DNA of 64,000 nt from Vigna angularis (taxonomy: Eukaryota; Streptophyta; Magnoliopsida; Fabales; Fabaceae). Each line of letters starts with the position of its first letter. Position 1 is the stretch's first letter. Where the stretch lies: the NCBI RefSeq assembly GCF_016808095.1, contig NC_068971.1, forward strand, positions 2,604,001 through 2,668,000, in the 5' to 3' direction. The notes below the pieces were generated by a model that did no database searches, was not told the DNA's origin, and saw only the letters and a program-made list of their open reading frames with translations. Shown piece after piece: positions 22,735 to 36,027 of the stretch. Made by a program: the position numbers and the translations under genes.

Positions 22735-25700
22735 ATGAAAGGGGAACTGAAAATGAAGTCAAAGATGAAATGGGTTGGCCTGTTTGGCCTCGTGCTCTCT
22801 GCTTTCTCTATCTTTATTCACTTCCTCCTTGCTAGATTCACTCAAATGGGTGCTGCAGACTTTGAGTCCTCCATCACAATCTTCTCTTGGAGACCCATCT
22901 TCGAGAAACCAATTCCCCCCACAAATGTAATTCTCTAATCACATATCTTACCCAAAGATCTCACCTTTTTCTACAATTTCAAGTGGGGTTTTACCTTTGC
23001 ATTGCTCTGGTATCCCCAACATTCTAGGGACTGTTGATGGTTCGAAGTTTTGGCTTTGTGCTCCGGAAAATGACAAAGGGACAACATTCCCTGTCATATT
23101 CCGCGTGTGGCTCTGTAGTTAGATGCTGTGCTGGTTTCTGTTTTTCTCCTTTGTCATGGAAATAAGCTTAACAGCGTTGCTTTTGTTCATTGGTTCGGAT
23201 CAGTCGGTTGCCACGTTTAACTGAATTTTGGAGCACGGTGTCGCTCCTATGTATTCGATTCATTGGCCAATGTGCTTTTGGACTATGTTTTCATTTGTCG
23301 ATATTTTTTTAATTTTGTTCTTTGTCCCTTTATTTTTCTCTTTTCAAATATTTGTTCTTGTTATTTGTGCTGCAGAGTCCCTCTCACAGAAGATTATGGG
23401 GTCCGGTGAAGCGTCTTGAATCACTGTATCCGGATTCAAATCCGCAAGGAAATTATGCTGGTGAGTTCCATGTTTCATCTTTTTGCTATGCTGTCATTTC
23501 TATTGCTTGAAAAATCACAGGTTTTTGTACTGGTCTATTTGATACTGAATTTTCTGCTGACCAAACTTGTGATTTATTTTGGGGTTGTCTATCCGTTAAA
23601 GTGAGTTGAGTATTGATTCCGAACTTTAACAAAACAGGTCATCTATAGAAAATTTTAGGCACTTTTTTCCTGGCTTTTTTTTTACTACTATTACTATAAG
23701 AAATGGAATTAGGACTATCTGGTTATGTAAAGCCAATGCAGTGCCTCTATCATATATAAGCATGTGATGTCATATTGTGTGACTGGAACTCGTTCCTTTC
23801 ACTTTTGTGCTTCTTGAGGAAAAATTGTTTTTCTGTCCATGATAATTGATGTCTAAATTTATGTCTTATCCTTGGGGTAGTACTGCTTGTGTTTGTGTTT
23901 CTCATTGATGAGCAATTATATCACCTACTTTAAAAAATCAATAATAACATGCTTCATTGACAATATAAGATATCGAGTTATCTGAAGGGGTCTGTGGAGT
24001 TTGAACTTCAATATCCGTATCTCCATATTATCGTCTTTGTAAGAATGTTTGATCACTATGATCATATGTTGCCCTGATCTTATATTTCCTCTAACACGTT
24101 TATTTCCTTTCATTTTCTGCCTTGCTTTTGTGTGTACATACCAAGATTGTCAAACTTTGTCGCTCATAGTCCCAAAGATTTCACCATGCAAATTATCAGA
24201 CATTTGAATCTTTAAATATGTTGCTCACCATGCATTTGATTTTGTTTCTCTATGTTTTTATATGCAAGATATATTGTAATTTAAATACCATTTCCTTTAT
24301 TTTCATACTTTGTATTACGTGTAAAATCAGATAAGTTCTTTGCAGGAGAGGAGAAACTTGTGCTTCTGTAAACTACTGTTTAATCTTTTATCTCTCTCTC
24401 TGAAAGAAAATATCTCTATCTTTCCTGACAGATCCTGTTTCACAAACAAATGGATTTATTTTTGTTCGGATACGAGGTGGTTTTCATGAGATCAGGAATT
24501 CGGTAAGGGTGGTTCTAAGTTTTAAGGTTTTAACACGTTATATTTAAATCATACTGAACTGAACCATTATCTTGTTTTTTCAGATATGTGATGTTGTTGT
24601 GGTTGCCCGACTTCTCAATGCTACGTTAGCTATGCCTGAGATCCTATCAACAACCAGCAGCAAGGGAATAAGGTAACTATTCTTCCATAAAATTACAGAA
24701 GCTTACATTCAACTCAGTCTGATATGATCTAAATTATGTGTTTAAACTATTTCACTATTTTCTTTATAATTATTTTTATCCAGCTCTCAGTTCAAGAGTT
24801 TTGCATACCTATATAATGAAGAGCAATTTGTCCTATCATTAGCAAAAGACGTCACTATTGTGAGAACTCTTCCAAAAGACCTAAAGGGAGCAAGGAGAAA
24901 GAAAGAGATACCTGTCTTTAGAGTACCATATTCAGCATCACCTTTTTATTATTTTCATCATGTTCTCCCTGTATTAAAGTCCCATTCAGTGGTTGAACTA
25001 GTTGTTTCGGAAGGTGGATGCTTGAAGGTAAAGGCAGCTTTTGCTTAACCTATCCATAACCTGTTTTTATCTAAATTTTCCTTCCAGAGTTCAAAGTCAA
25101 AGGTTAATTTTTTGAATTTTTTTTATTTTTGTTTGAGTGGAATTGGCTTGGTGAAATCTAGTAAACACTGCCGATTTTATAATTTTGGGCATCCTTTGAT
25201 GTGTAGAAGAACATTTAAATATGGGTCATTATTTGAGGATCTTTGTTTTATTACTTTACTGGGATTGGTATTCTTAATTTCTGAATTTGGGGTTTGCCTG
25301 TGATGAGCTTATTTTGGAATGATTATCTTAGTGTTTTGCCACATTGAATGACGTATAACATCATGCTGCTATCTTTCTCAATCTTCTGTTTTTAGTTCTT
25401 CAGCTTTTAGATGGACTACACCATGGAAAGCTGGTAGTTTAAAATGGTTATTGTTTTGCCTTTATTAAAAGTATCTACAAGTGATGGTTTCTCTTTGCTT
25501 CCCCTCCTTCTTAGGCCACTCTTCCTCCCGATTTTGAAGAATATCAAAGGTTGAGATGCAGAGTATCTTTTCACGCCCTTAAGTTTCGACAAGAAGTCCA
25601 GGAACTTTCTGCTAAGATTTTGCAGAGGCAAGTTTACTGTCTTCTCTCATTTAAGTTTGTTCTTCTCATTCATACACTTTTTCTCCTGTTGGCTTATGTA

Positions 25701-27344
25701 TAGTTCATCATATGATTGTAGGTTACGAGCTCCTGGGCGTCCATTCATTGCATTTGACCCTGGCATGACTAGAGAATCTTTAGCGTATCATGGTTGTGCA
25801 GAACTGTTCCAGGTATATGATCAATCTGTGATACTGTCTCTTAAACTTCCTCATCTCTTCATATTTGAGCTATGGTGGTCTTTTTGCTAGGATGTACATA
25901 CTGAACTTATTCAACACAAACGGTCTTGGATGCTTAAACGTGGAATTGTCAAGGGGAAGCTTTCAATCAACTCAGCCGAAGAAAGACTAAAAGGTTCCTG
26001 TCCTTTAATGCCTGAGGAGGTAAGATTTTCTTTTAGTTGTTTATAGTCAAATTGTTCATCTGCAATGAATTGGCAGAATACTCTCTCCAAAGATTGGTCA
26101 TTTACATTTATTGCAGATGTATCTGAAGCCATATGTTTTGAGAGAGAACTACCCTGGTTGATTTACCCTGCTTGATTATATGATTTACCATTCTGATCTC
26201 TTGCAGATTGGTACGCTTCTGCGTGCATATGGATACTCAAGGGATACAATTATATATGTATCTGGGGGAGAAGTCTTTGGTGGACAAAGGACGTTGATCC
26301 CTCTTCATTCTATGTTTGAAAATGTTATTGATAGAACTTCTCTGAGTACTCCTTGGGAGATGGTTAGGCTCTATGGGCAAGAGGTGAAGCTTGTTGAAAC
26401 TCCTGGACCACCACCTTTCACTGAAGAAGTAACAAAGCGTGCAGCTTGGAAAAATGCAGGTCCACGTCCTCGCCCACTTCCTCCACCTCCAGCAAGGCCA
26501 AAATCATACAACATAGAAGGTTGGTGGGGTTGGGTTGCTGAGAGTGATAACGAGCCTGATAGTACAGTCATGGAACTGAGGACCAATGCCCATAAATTAC
26601 TGTGGGAGGCTATTGATTATGTGATTTGTGTTGAAGCTGATGTATTCATCCCTGGATTTGACCTTGACGGGAAGGGGCATCCAAATTTTGCTAGCTTGGT
26701 GATGGGGCACAGGCTATATCAGTCAGCAACATCAAAGACATTTAGACCTGACAGGTAAATACCCTATTTTCAGTGTATGTAAATGCAATGTTTACTTGAA
26801 AGTTCCAATTCTTAATTACAAAACAGAATCTTCGTTAATCCATTTAAAGTTTTAATACTTTGTAATCATATATACGTTGTGCAGAAAGGAAGCTGCTAAA
26901 CTTTTAGACGAGATTCGGCAGCACATGCATCATGCAAATCATACATGGTTAGAATCAGTTCGCAGGCATTTGACTAAAACATTACTTGATGGAATTATAG
27001 AAGCATCAAGTAAATCAAAGCTACAATCCTTTCTCTCTCATCCAGTACCCGAATGCTCTTGTCTACGGCGTGATTCCTTTGAGGTATCAAAGAATTCTTC
27101 TAGCCCTTCAACTTCCCAATTGTGGAAAGCTCTTAGCATCACTCGCCGGTGTCCTGCATGGATGGACAGCGGTCCGATTTCTCTGTCAAAAGATAAGGAA
27201 AGTGAAGAGGTTGTAGATGAGGATGATTCTGTATCCGAGTTGTTCTTTGGACAAAGTGCTGAAAATCATGAAGGTGAGGCAGAAGTGAACAATAAAGAAG
27301 AAAATCAGTTTGAGGATCAAGAAGATGAGGGTGGGGATAGGTGA
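22735..27344 (+). CDS. O-fucosyltransferase-family protein, type II membrane, about 673 aa
   Basis: Ten exons: 22735-22926, 23376-23460, 24432-24502, 24584-24672, 24784-25027, 25515-25627, 25722-25812, 25891-26019, 26207-26754 and 26885-27344. Phases agree throughout. The intron after 25627 begins GC (AG then GCAAGT), a GC-AG intron; all others are GT-AG. The protein has a short N-tail, a signal anchor at about residues 12-33, and plant O-fucosyltransferase blocks GFIFVRIRGGFHEIRNS and YVSGGEVFGGQ. A proline-rich PRPRPLPPPPARPKSYNI segment and GWWGWVAESD follow, and the tail is very acidic. It is probably a Golgi enzyme or enzyme-like protein; the acceptor is unknown. Where the sister gene at 36028-38491 has [11 protein letters not shown], this one has IAFDPGMTRESLAYHGC, so the HLR arginine motif is not conserved. 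Confidence 0.88.
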
Positions 27345-29703
27345 CATCAAGCTCATGTGTTGCTGGTTCGTCTGGCAATTAATAATGGATTTGCCTTCTT
27401 CAGATTCATGTACATAATCAATTGCTGCTTCCAAATGTTGCTTACTGGATTCAGTTTTGGGTGAGAGAAGCACTAAAAGCCGCGTATATATATGGCTCTG
27501 AACTTCTGATTCAGAAAACATGTTTGCTGAGAATCATCTGATGACATTAGTGTTTTTTCTCTTTGGCTCAAGTTCGCAAATATATAGGCTAATTTGTTGA
27601 CAACATGTCAGTTTTGTTGTAAGATTGCTTGATCATCGTGATTAATATTAGGTTTAAGTGCAGTTTGAATTCTTTGCTACTAAAACTTCCTGCTTATCTT
27701 TGCTGCACATATTCAGACTGTACTAATTCTACTCATTTTTATAGCTGGTGAAAGAAGGAAATCATCACCCATATTATTTATTTAATGAATAGAGCTAAGA
27801 TATTGTTATATATTCTCTCAACTTCTCTTTCAACTAAATCTCTACCGTGGTCCATAAGGTTGTAGCCATTGTTTACTTAAGTTTCTGATCTTTATAAAAG
27901 ATTACAACTTTTAATTTCTTTTTGTTTTACAAAGGGTTTTATATTCTCATTCACTTGAACAGCAGTTTTACTATATTTTTTCATTGTAACTATGGATTAA
28001 AATATAAGAAACTTACAATAGTTTGTGAAGTCCGGAACTGATATAGAAGTGTGCAAAATCAGATAATAAAATGAATGGCATATATAACTTGGTATTCTTT
28101 CATGCATGTACATAGAAACCACCTATTATGGTAAGCATCAAAGTGAGTTATTTGCATCAGACAGAATATTTATTCAAGTGTGGTCCAATTACCAATACCT
28201 CCCAAATGTGGTCCAAGAAAACTTATGCCCTCCATATGAGCCAGCACCTCATTGAAAATGGCAGAACGTGAGTTTATTTGGTGAGTTCAATCAAGTTGTG
28301 GCAAACTCCAAATTGGCATTGCTCCATGACAAACGTGAAGTGTATGCAACAAACCCTACAACTAGCATATTTCAGATTGTTTTTTCTGAATCTCTTACTT
28401 CTTTTGGGATGCAGGAAGAAATGTACAATTGCTTTTCATGGACAATGGAATGACCCTAATATTTTTTTTTCAAAATCTTAACACTTTCTTACGAGTATTA
28501 TCTGGAATGTAATAAAAAATCTTAAATTCCACATTGTGGAAGTTTTTCAAAAAAGCTGAATTTAGAAAAAATCTAAAATAAATGAGAATTAGTATTTAAT
28601 CGTTTTGAATTATTGATTTTGTAACACTTCATGAAAAATTTTATCATTAAAGAACACAGATCTGGAAAATTTTAAACCCTATTGTAGAAAGTTCTCTGCC
28701 GAATTATAAAAAAAGTTCACTTTATGAAAGGTGCTAGTTTTGAGCATATATTGCAAAAACTTCTCCACGAGGATGTGCAAGATTGTATTTTAGTTTATAA
28801 AAGTGAGTGGGGGTAATAGCTGTATTTTATCATTTCTGGATATCCTTTTTTGAAAAGATTCTGAAATTTTCATTATTCTGCTGTACTATGAGAAATTACT
28901 GGACAAAATTACAGGGGTGAAAAAGGTAATTGTGAAATAAATGTTCCCCAGTTGGTTTTGGGATCTCATGCAAATACTTTTGTGGCCCGTGAATGCTTCC
29001 CTGACAAGGATATTTTCCGGCTATATACACTATTTATCTGTTTTCTCTTGCTTGCAACAGAATTTGACACAGAGAACTGCATGATAAGATTATCTTCAAT
29101 GATGAAATTGCTAGCAAAGAATGATTAATTTAAGCATTATTATTCATCAAATTTTATTATGAAAAAATATTGATAAATGATTATCAACTTCATGGCTTAT
29201 TACCAGAACATTCCCTTATTAGCTGACAACTTGAACAAGTTCTGGATACAAGTCATCTGCGAGAGTAATCTTATTATTAACAATAAGATATTGGGGTGTA
29301 ATTTCTAACAAAATTTTGATGTGACTTGTAAAACATGATGTAATTCTCACACGAGTAAACTCTCATCCAGACTGGCAAACGAATGAACTTGTCCTACAAG
29401 AATTGGCAGCATTAGTACTAAAAAATATCTTTTAAAGAAATGTCAAAACAATGAATGTATGACATTGAACTATCAGGTAGACTGGAAGGCAATAAAATAG
29501 AAAATTGTTGTGGAAGCACAAACATAGGTGACATTTTATTTCTGAATGTCTTAGTACCAAAACCAGTATCGTTAAATATACATTTTATCTGGCTCTAACC
29601 AGCAAGGCAAAAATGAACTGATCCACCCAATTCCTCTTTTTCTCTCATCCGAGGACAAAAAAAAATAATGAAACTCATGACAAAATAAGCATGAGAGGGA
29701 TCT
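27345..29703. other. Convergent intergenic spacer between the O-fucosyltransferase-like gene and BIM2
   Basis: It holds the 3' UTRs of two convergent genes and AT-rich DNA. The short frames at 28268-28481 and 29595-29867 have no family resemblance; the latter is a shadow of the last BIM2 exon in another frame. Confidence 0.55.
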
Positions 29704-32700
29704 CTAGCTTGCTTCTTGTCTGAGCCTCTTTGAACTTTGTTCGGATTCAATATTGCAGTAATCAAATCCGGAAACTGAAATTGCTGCATTGCTCTCAAAT
29801 TGATTTTCATGAACCTGAATGAACAAAAAACATATGGCATTAATTTTAGAATTTGATTAGAATACACTGAAACAGTGACAGTATTGATTTACTAGTTCTA
29901 AATTGGTCAGTTCAAGTATAGAGATATACGTTGACAGCAAATTATTCTATCTCGTTCTTTCTAATGAATAATACTGTCATACACTAATTCTATGACAAAA
30001 GGGCAATAACAACGCTGTAAAGTATCCTCCAAAAGTAATTCAATTCAATTCAAGTCAGAACAAAGTTGGTGCTAAAACAATGGAGCATAAACGAACCTTT
30101 GAACTATATGCAGAGGGGACCAATCCGGCATTTGCTCGTCTACCAACATCAATTTGCACCGAGAGATTAGTCTGGGACATGTCTACCCCGGAAGACTGCA
30201 GCACTTGCGTGAGAGTATCTAAAATTCTGTTAAAACACATAAAAACTGGATCAACAGTGGCATGAATGATATATTCCCTTCAATGATGCTTGATGGAATT
30301 GACTCAAGTGCTAAAAAATTAATGTCCCTAAAACGTGCAGTTGCATACTAAACAGGCGAAGAAGAAAGCAATGTCAAATGCAACAAGTTTGTGGGAACCG
30401 AAAAAATTCTCTTGCCAAATTTTCTCCCCTCTTTTTGAGGATAGATTCTCAATTGTAAGTACAACGAATTTCCAACAATTTACTTTTGACAAGATGAATT
30501 CATTCACTTTAATACAAGATTTAAATCGATTGTAGTAATTTCAATCAACAATGTAAGATTTGTACGGTTGAGAGAGAAGAGAAAGGAGATTCCAGATTAC
30601 AAGAGAGCTCTAACTGCCTGTAACAAACATATAACTACCAGTAACGAACCTCCAACTGCCAGTAACAGTCCTAACAAGTTAGTTGGGGAACTAAACATAC
30701 TATTGTACCTATAAATTATGTTATACAGAAAAAGATACGAAAATTGTCTTCTGCAGAGTTACTATACTCAGATAAAGAAACAAACAAGATAACTCCTGAT
30801 TGGTTTCAAAGAGCATAATTCCATGCAATGGACAACAACACACATGAAGGGATTAATTGCAGATGTGATTGACAAAATAGCTTATACATATGACACTTCG
30901 AGCTATAAATGGTTACATATACCATTCTTCTCACTGTCATATAAGTTACTCTGATTTGAATCGCGTATCACACTCCATCTCTATCCTGCACTCTCCCACT
31001 GGATGCTTCTCACCCAAGTAAAATAGTTTTAAACCTACGTTAATTGGGGTAAAATTGAAGACTAACTTGACCTGGGTCTGTCCTCTTCTTTTGTTTTTTA
31101 AAATTATATGTGGACTCTATTTTTTTCTGAAAGCCCACTTAATTGCAGACATCCTTGGTCCATCTTAATTTCCGACCACATTTGAGAACCAAAATACTGT
31201 CCCCTGGCAACTTAGAAATAAGAACAGAATATTTTGTATAAACTTATCAGTATGAATTCCCATGTATCACATGCATATAGGGAGAGTAATTGTTGTGTGG
31301 ACAAACTTTGGGGTTCCAATACAGTGTAGCAGGTGATGGGATACTATTCTGGTTTTTTTTAATTATGAATCATTCAGGAATAGGCTTGATCTAGATTTAT
31401 ATAGGTTATTATTCGGGGAGAATTATTAATTATGAACTCCTAACACATTGCTCACGCATTGTAAATGTAGTTTCAAGCAAATAATTAACACAAGATTGAT
31501 GAAGAAAAACTACTGTTGAACTTATATAACAAACTCACCCCTGAGAATAGGCACTAGAAATGCTATCTGATCCAGATTCAATCACTAGCTCCTCCTGTTC
31601 CTTCATTGTACTATCATGTGGAAGAATATAGTTGCCCTTGTTTGATTTATCAAGCCACAGTTGTGGCTGGGTATGTGAATGCATGTCAACGTTAGAAACA
31701 GATTCCTGAAGATGTTGGGTTGCCATACCACTGCTAACAACTGGATCAAACATGTCCAACCGCATTTGCATGGTGAGGGGAACTGCTTCTGTAGATGAAC
31801 CAGGGAGGTGACCCTTCTGAACAGTCAACATTGAGAAGTCAGACTCCATAGGGTTCGGTACATTTCCGGGAAACAGTGGAGATGCACTGTTATTTTTCTC
31901 ATCAACAGACCCATTTTGTATACTTTGAGAAGGATCTGTAGTATTTTCTGCAGGTGCGTGAGGATTTCTCTGAAAAAAACAAGATGAAAACAATAAACTT
32001 TAGATTAAAAGTGACTGTCACTATTTCAAGGCAGTAAGCCATAACCAACCATTGTGAAAAATAGTTCACTGAAGTTGCCACAATGCCATCCCTGAATTCA
32101 TTCAAATATGCATACTGGGCTACTTGCTCTGGAAGAAAAAGGATATTGTAAATGAAAAAAAAAACACTACAAGCAGACGTATGAATTCACAGAAACAGCA
32201 TAAAGTAGTGAAATCCTAAGCATGAAAGGAACTTAAACTCTTGTATAAGAAATTTTATGCAGAGGTGCCATGAGTACATGACATATGACCAAGTACATAG
32301 GTGTGCCGAAATCCATGTTGGTGAGCCTGCTTAATGAGAGTAAGGCTTTGTAATCATTGTTGTTTCTTTGCAGTCTATATAAAATGAATCCTTATACAAT
32401 CAGAGAGAATTGCAAGTCTCACAATGTCGAGCAATTGTCAGTCCAAATTTCAATTATACTGCATTTGCAGATCCAATTTCGGATACTAGGTAGAACCATA
32501 TCAGTCAGGAAAGCTATTGCCATTCATTTCGCAAGATTTCATAAATCAAGGTCCAGACTGAACACACACTGAAAAATATTTACATTACAACATTGCATAT
32601 AACTTTACCCATGGAATTAACTTCGTTGGCTCCTGACTCCATCCTTCATAAGACTTCTCATAAATTTGTAACTTGTCCTGTAGGAACTGAATATACTCAA

Positions 32701-33373
32701 TAACCTGAAAAAAAAATCTAATTTAGTTTACAAGAAAAAGAATTATCCATTAAGATGTACACAAGAAACAAATGGTTAAATGTCGAACGAAGCACCTCCA
32801 ACAAGAAGGATGCCTTGTCTCTTTTTTGATCATTTTGAGGAATGAGATCTCTCAGAACTTGAAACCTGGCACACAAATATAGTTTTTCTTTCAAGCAACC
32901 AAACATTGCCTAACAATAAATACTAACAGAATCACATCATACTTCCAGTCAAAATCTACACTACACACACGAACTATTAACTCAATAACTATTTTTTAAT
33001 TCAAAGCTCACCTTTCATTAATCTTGCTCCTTCTACGTTGCTCAGTCTCTGAATGCTTCGAACGATGCGTATTCCCTCTCTTCCCCGTGCTGGGTTCGTC
33101 CACCTTCACTGCCAAGTCACAAAACGTAATAAATAATTATGTTCAAAATTGAAAATTGAATTGCAGAATGCTATCGTAAAGGCAAAAAGATAAGAACTTT
33201 GAGACCCCCATCAATGAATCAATCGATAAACCCTGTGGGGTGATGCACAGACAAACCACAGAGAGAGAAAAAAATAAACCTTTGTTGAGAGAGGTAGAGG
33301 TGTTTGCAGTTAGGAATTCTTCTTCTTCATCGTCCTCCAATTCATCTTGATGCCCTTTTGCAGACCTAGCCAT
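29704..33373 (-). CDS. BIM2: BIM2-like bHLH transcription factor (BES1-interacting), about 342 aa
   Basis: Seven exons in transcript order: 33373-33280, 33108-33012, 32865-32796, 32704-32609, 31969-31539, 30226-30097 and 29814-29704 (TAG). Phases agree and the total is 1,029 nt. An acidic N-terminus ([11 protein letters not shown]) precedes the bHLH. The basic region [16 protein letters not shown] has the His-Glu-Arg pattern of E/G-box binders. Helix 2 ([20 protein letters not shown]) follows, then [14 protein letters not shown]. Distal blocks [17 protein letters not shown] and [20 protein letters not shown] match BIM proteins, nuclear partners of BES1/BZR1 in brassinosteroid-responsive transcription. 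The end is [13 protein letters not shown]2 is the closest match from memory; BIM3 is possible. The first coding ATG is used. Confidence 0.9.
30611..30673. repeat. 21-bp tandem repeat, three units, in a BIM2 intron
   Basis: Units start at 30611, 30632 and 30653, each reading approximately (T/C)AACT(G/A)CC(T/A)GTAAC followed by 8 bases. They lie in the intron 30227-31538, in a patch that looks like decayed LTR sequence (AAGAGAGCTC before, CTAACAAGTTAGTTGG after). Confidence 0.6.
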
Positions 33374-36027
33374 TAGTATCGTCCAAGTGGAAAAATTTTG
33401 CCGAGAAAATTCGAAGAGAAAGAGAATGGTATGAAAAGTGCAATGTGTAGAACCAAACTAGTAGCAGTGGTACGAGGACACCACGAGTTTTTACTGAATC
33501 GATACCTAGTCTAACCAAATTATTCTGATTAATTTTATTAGGAACACAACAAATGAATTTGATGTAATTAATCAACATAAAATCCGAATTACTATAAAAT
33601 TATGTCACATACAAGTTCTGTTTGTTTACCTTTTGATTAGTTGTACTACATATATAAATATAAATATAAATATATATGAAGAGAAGAAATAAGTTATTTT
33701 TCTTGTTTGACCTAATTCAATATTTAAATGCGAATTGTTTAATTGAATCATAGGAAAAAGTAAATAGGTCTAACATTGGTTATTATAGTTGTTTAATTTC
33801 AACTATATAATTACAAAATAATTTTTTTTCTCTCTAAACAAAAAGTATATTCTTTGTTCCTTTTATTCTGTAGATTCATGTGTATTTTTAAAATTCTAGT
33901 GAACATTTAAAAACTGATTTTTTGTAGGCATTAAAATAATCATAGATTTAGAAATGGACGACTTAAGACTTTGGGTCTTAACTTCAAGATTTAAGACTCT
34001 CGAATACACATTTTATTTTACTTTATATAGTTTGTCTGTTTATACACACCTTTTTATATTGTCATGCAATTCCCTTGTTTTTTATTTTATCTATTTTATA
34101 ATGTAAAAGATTTGTGTGTCTAACTTTTCATTTTTAATAATTTATATTATAAATGTGAATATTCTACAAAACTACATTTTTTAAAAGATGCGATCATATA
34201 AAATAATATATATATATATATATATATGTATATTATAAACTAATTTATAGAAATCTTATCATATATTAGCTTGTTTAGAAGATGGTTTTTTATTTTACAT
34301 ATAAAGTAATTTTAGTTGAAATACTTATTCCTATAAAATTTGTTATGATACCATGTGAAGCATTGCGTTAATTATGAAAATATTTGAGTTAGAGAACAAT
34401 AAATTAACATAATGAAAAAAAAAACAAATATACTTAAAAGTGATGATATATTAATATTTAGATTGCTATTTTTTTTTATCATATTATATAATTTAGTACA
34501 CTAGCATTGTTTTCTTATTCTTTTTCTACGAAGCTGTGATCTGAATAATGAGTCCATAAATTATTTTTGCAGTACTTAAGGTACAAGTAAGGTAAGTCAA
34601 AATAATACCAAAAAATAACATTGGGACAATCACATGACATTAGTATATTTTAAAATCAAGTTATTACTCCTCTATATATGATTTTTCTAGAACCTGAACC
34701 TATTTTGAATAATTAAAAATGTTTACATCTAAAATGTGAATTCGATACTCTAAATAAGAACTAATATCTCATTAAATACTTTTTAATTGTCAACAATGAA
34801 TTTGTTCTTTAAATAGTAAGACATTTCTGACATAATATTAAAAAGAAAACTATTTAATTTTGTCCTTAAATGTAGAAACACTTATTGAGTTTTGCAGGAT
34901 TATTTTATCATTAAAATATAATTTTAATGACCAACTTGATAGTAAATCAATGATTATTTTACTATTAAGCTATACTATCATAATTTTTTTTTCATGATTA
35001 TCAACATTTATCCAAATTTCTTATAATTATCTTTCAATATCACGTTCATAAAATGTTGCATGCGTTTATTAGATTGAAGTGATTAGGCTTGCAAGTTAAA
35101 GTTGATCATGTCCATGAGAAGCAGACAAGCAATATGATGGAAACAATTTTTTCTTTAAGGAAAACATTATATTAAGCAAATTACTTAATTGATCATAAGT
35201 GGAATGAAGGTATAAAGAAAAAAAGAGAGTATATTCTTGGAAAGTGCTTTTTCCTAGAAATTCTAAGATTTTTTGGATCACTCAGTCATAAACACTGTCC
35301 TCCAGGCACAATATTGATTGCAGCATTTGTTTAAATTTAGGGATCTGTGAATATTGGTTTAAATAAATCAGAATGACATGTCTTTTTATTTTGATTAAGA
35401 TATAAGCCACTTATTAAGGATCATAATCATAACTGTTACAATATAAAATTGGAGTTGCAATTTACAACAATACCCCTGTTCATGAAATGCAAAAGCAAAG
35501 TCAACCAAAATTAAGAGCTTCAAAGGAAGAGTAGTCATTGAAGTAGCAAACTATGAGTAATGAAAGTTTACACAATAATACTAAAAAATATATGATAAAT
35601 TTTTCCATGTTTGACTTTGAATTAACTCTGAAAATTGTTCATCTTTTGCTTGCCTACACTTCTGAACTGGTTGTTCTTTCTCTCTTCCAAATCTTCCTAT
35701 AAAATGTTCCTATAAATCCTCTTAATGAAAAAAAGCAGAATGCATTATATGTTATTAAAACATTAAATACATTTAATTGTATTATTCTTCATTTAATAAG
35801 GTATTAGGGGAATCAGTAAGAAGACATGCTAAGAAAATATATCATTATTCATGTGATAAAGATAACCTATATGTGGAAATGCTACAAAGGAAACAAAGTC
35901 CTCTATCTTTATACAAGAATCTTTTTATTATTTGACAGAGGCACAGTTCCTTTAGTTCATTTGGAGCCTATTTCATTTACAGAATAGTTAATTTGCCTTC
36001 TGAGCTGTGATTAAATCAGAGCCAAGA
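33374..36027. other. BIM2 promoter side and AT-rich spacer
   Basis: The first few hundred bases upstream of the BIM2 ATG (33374 to about 33600) probably hold its 5' UTR and promoter. Beyond that the DNA is AT-rich with short (AT)n runs (about 34208-34228) and no credible frame. The 3' UTR of the next gene lies near 35.9-36.0 kb. Confidence 0.5.
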
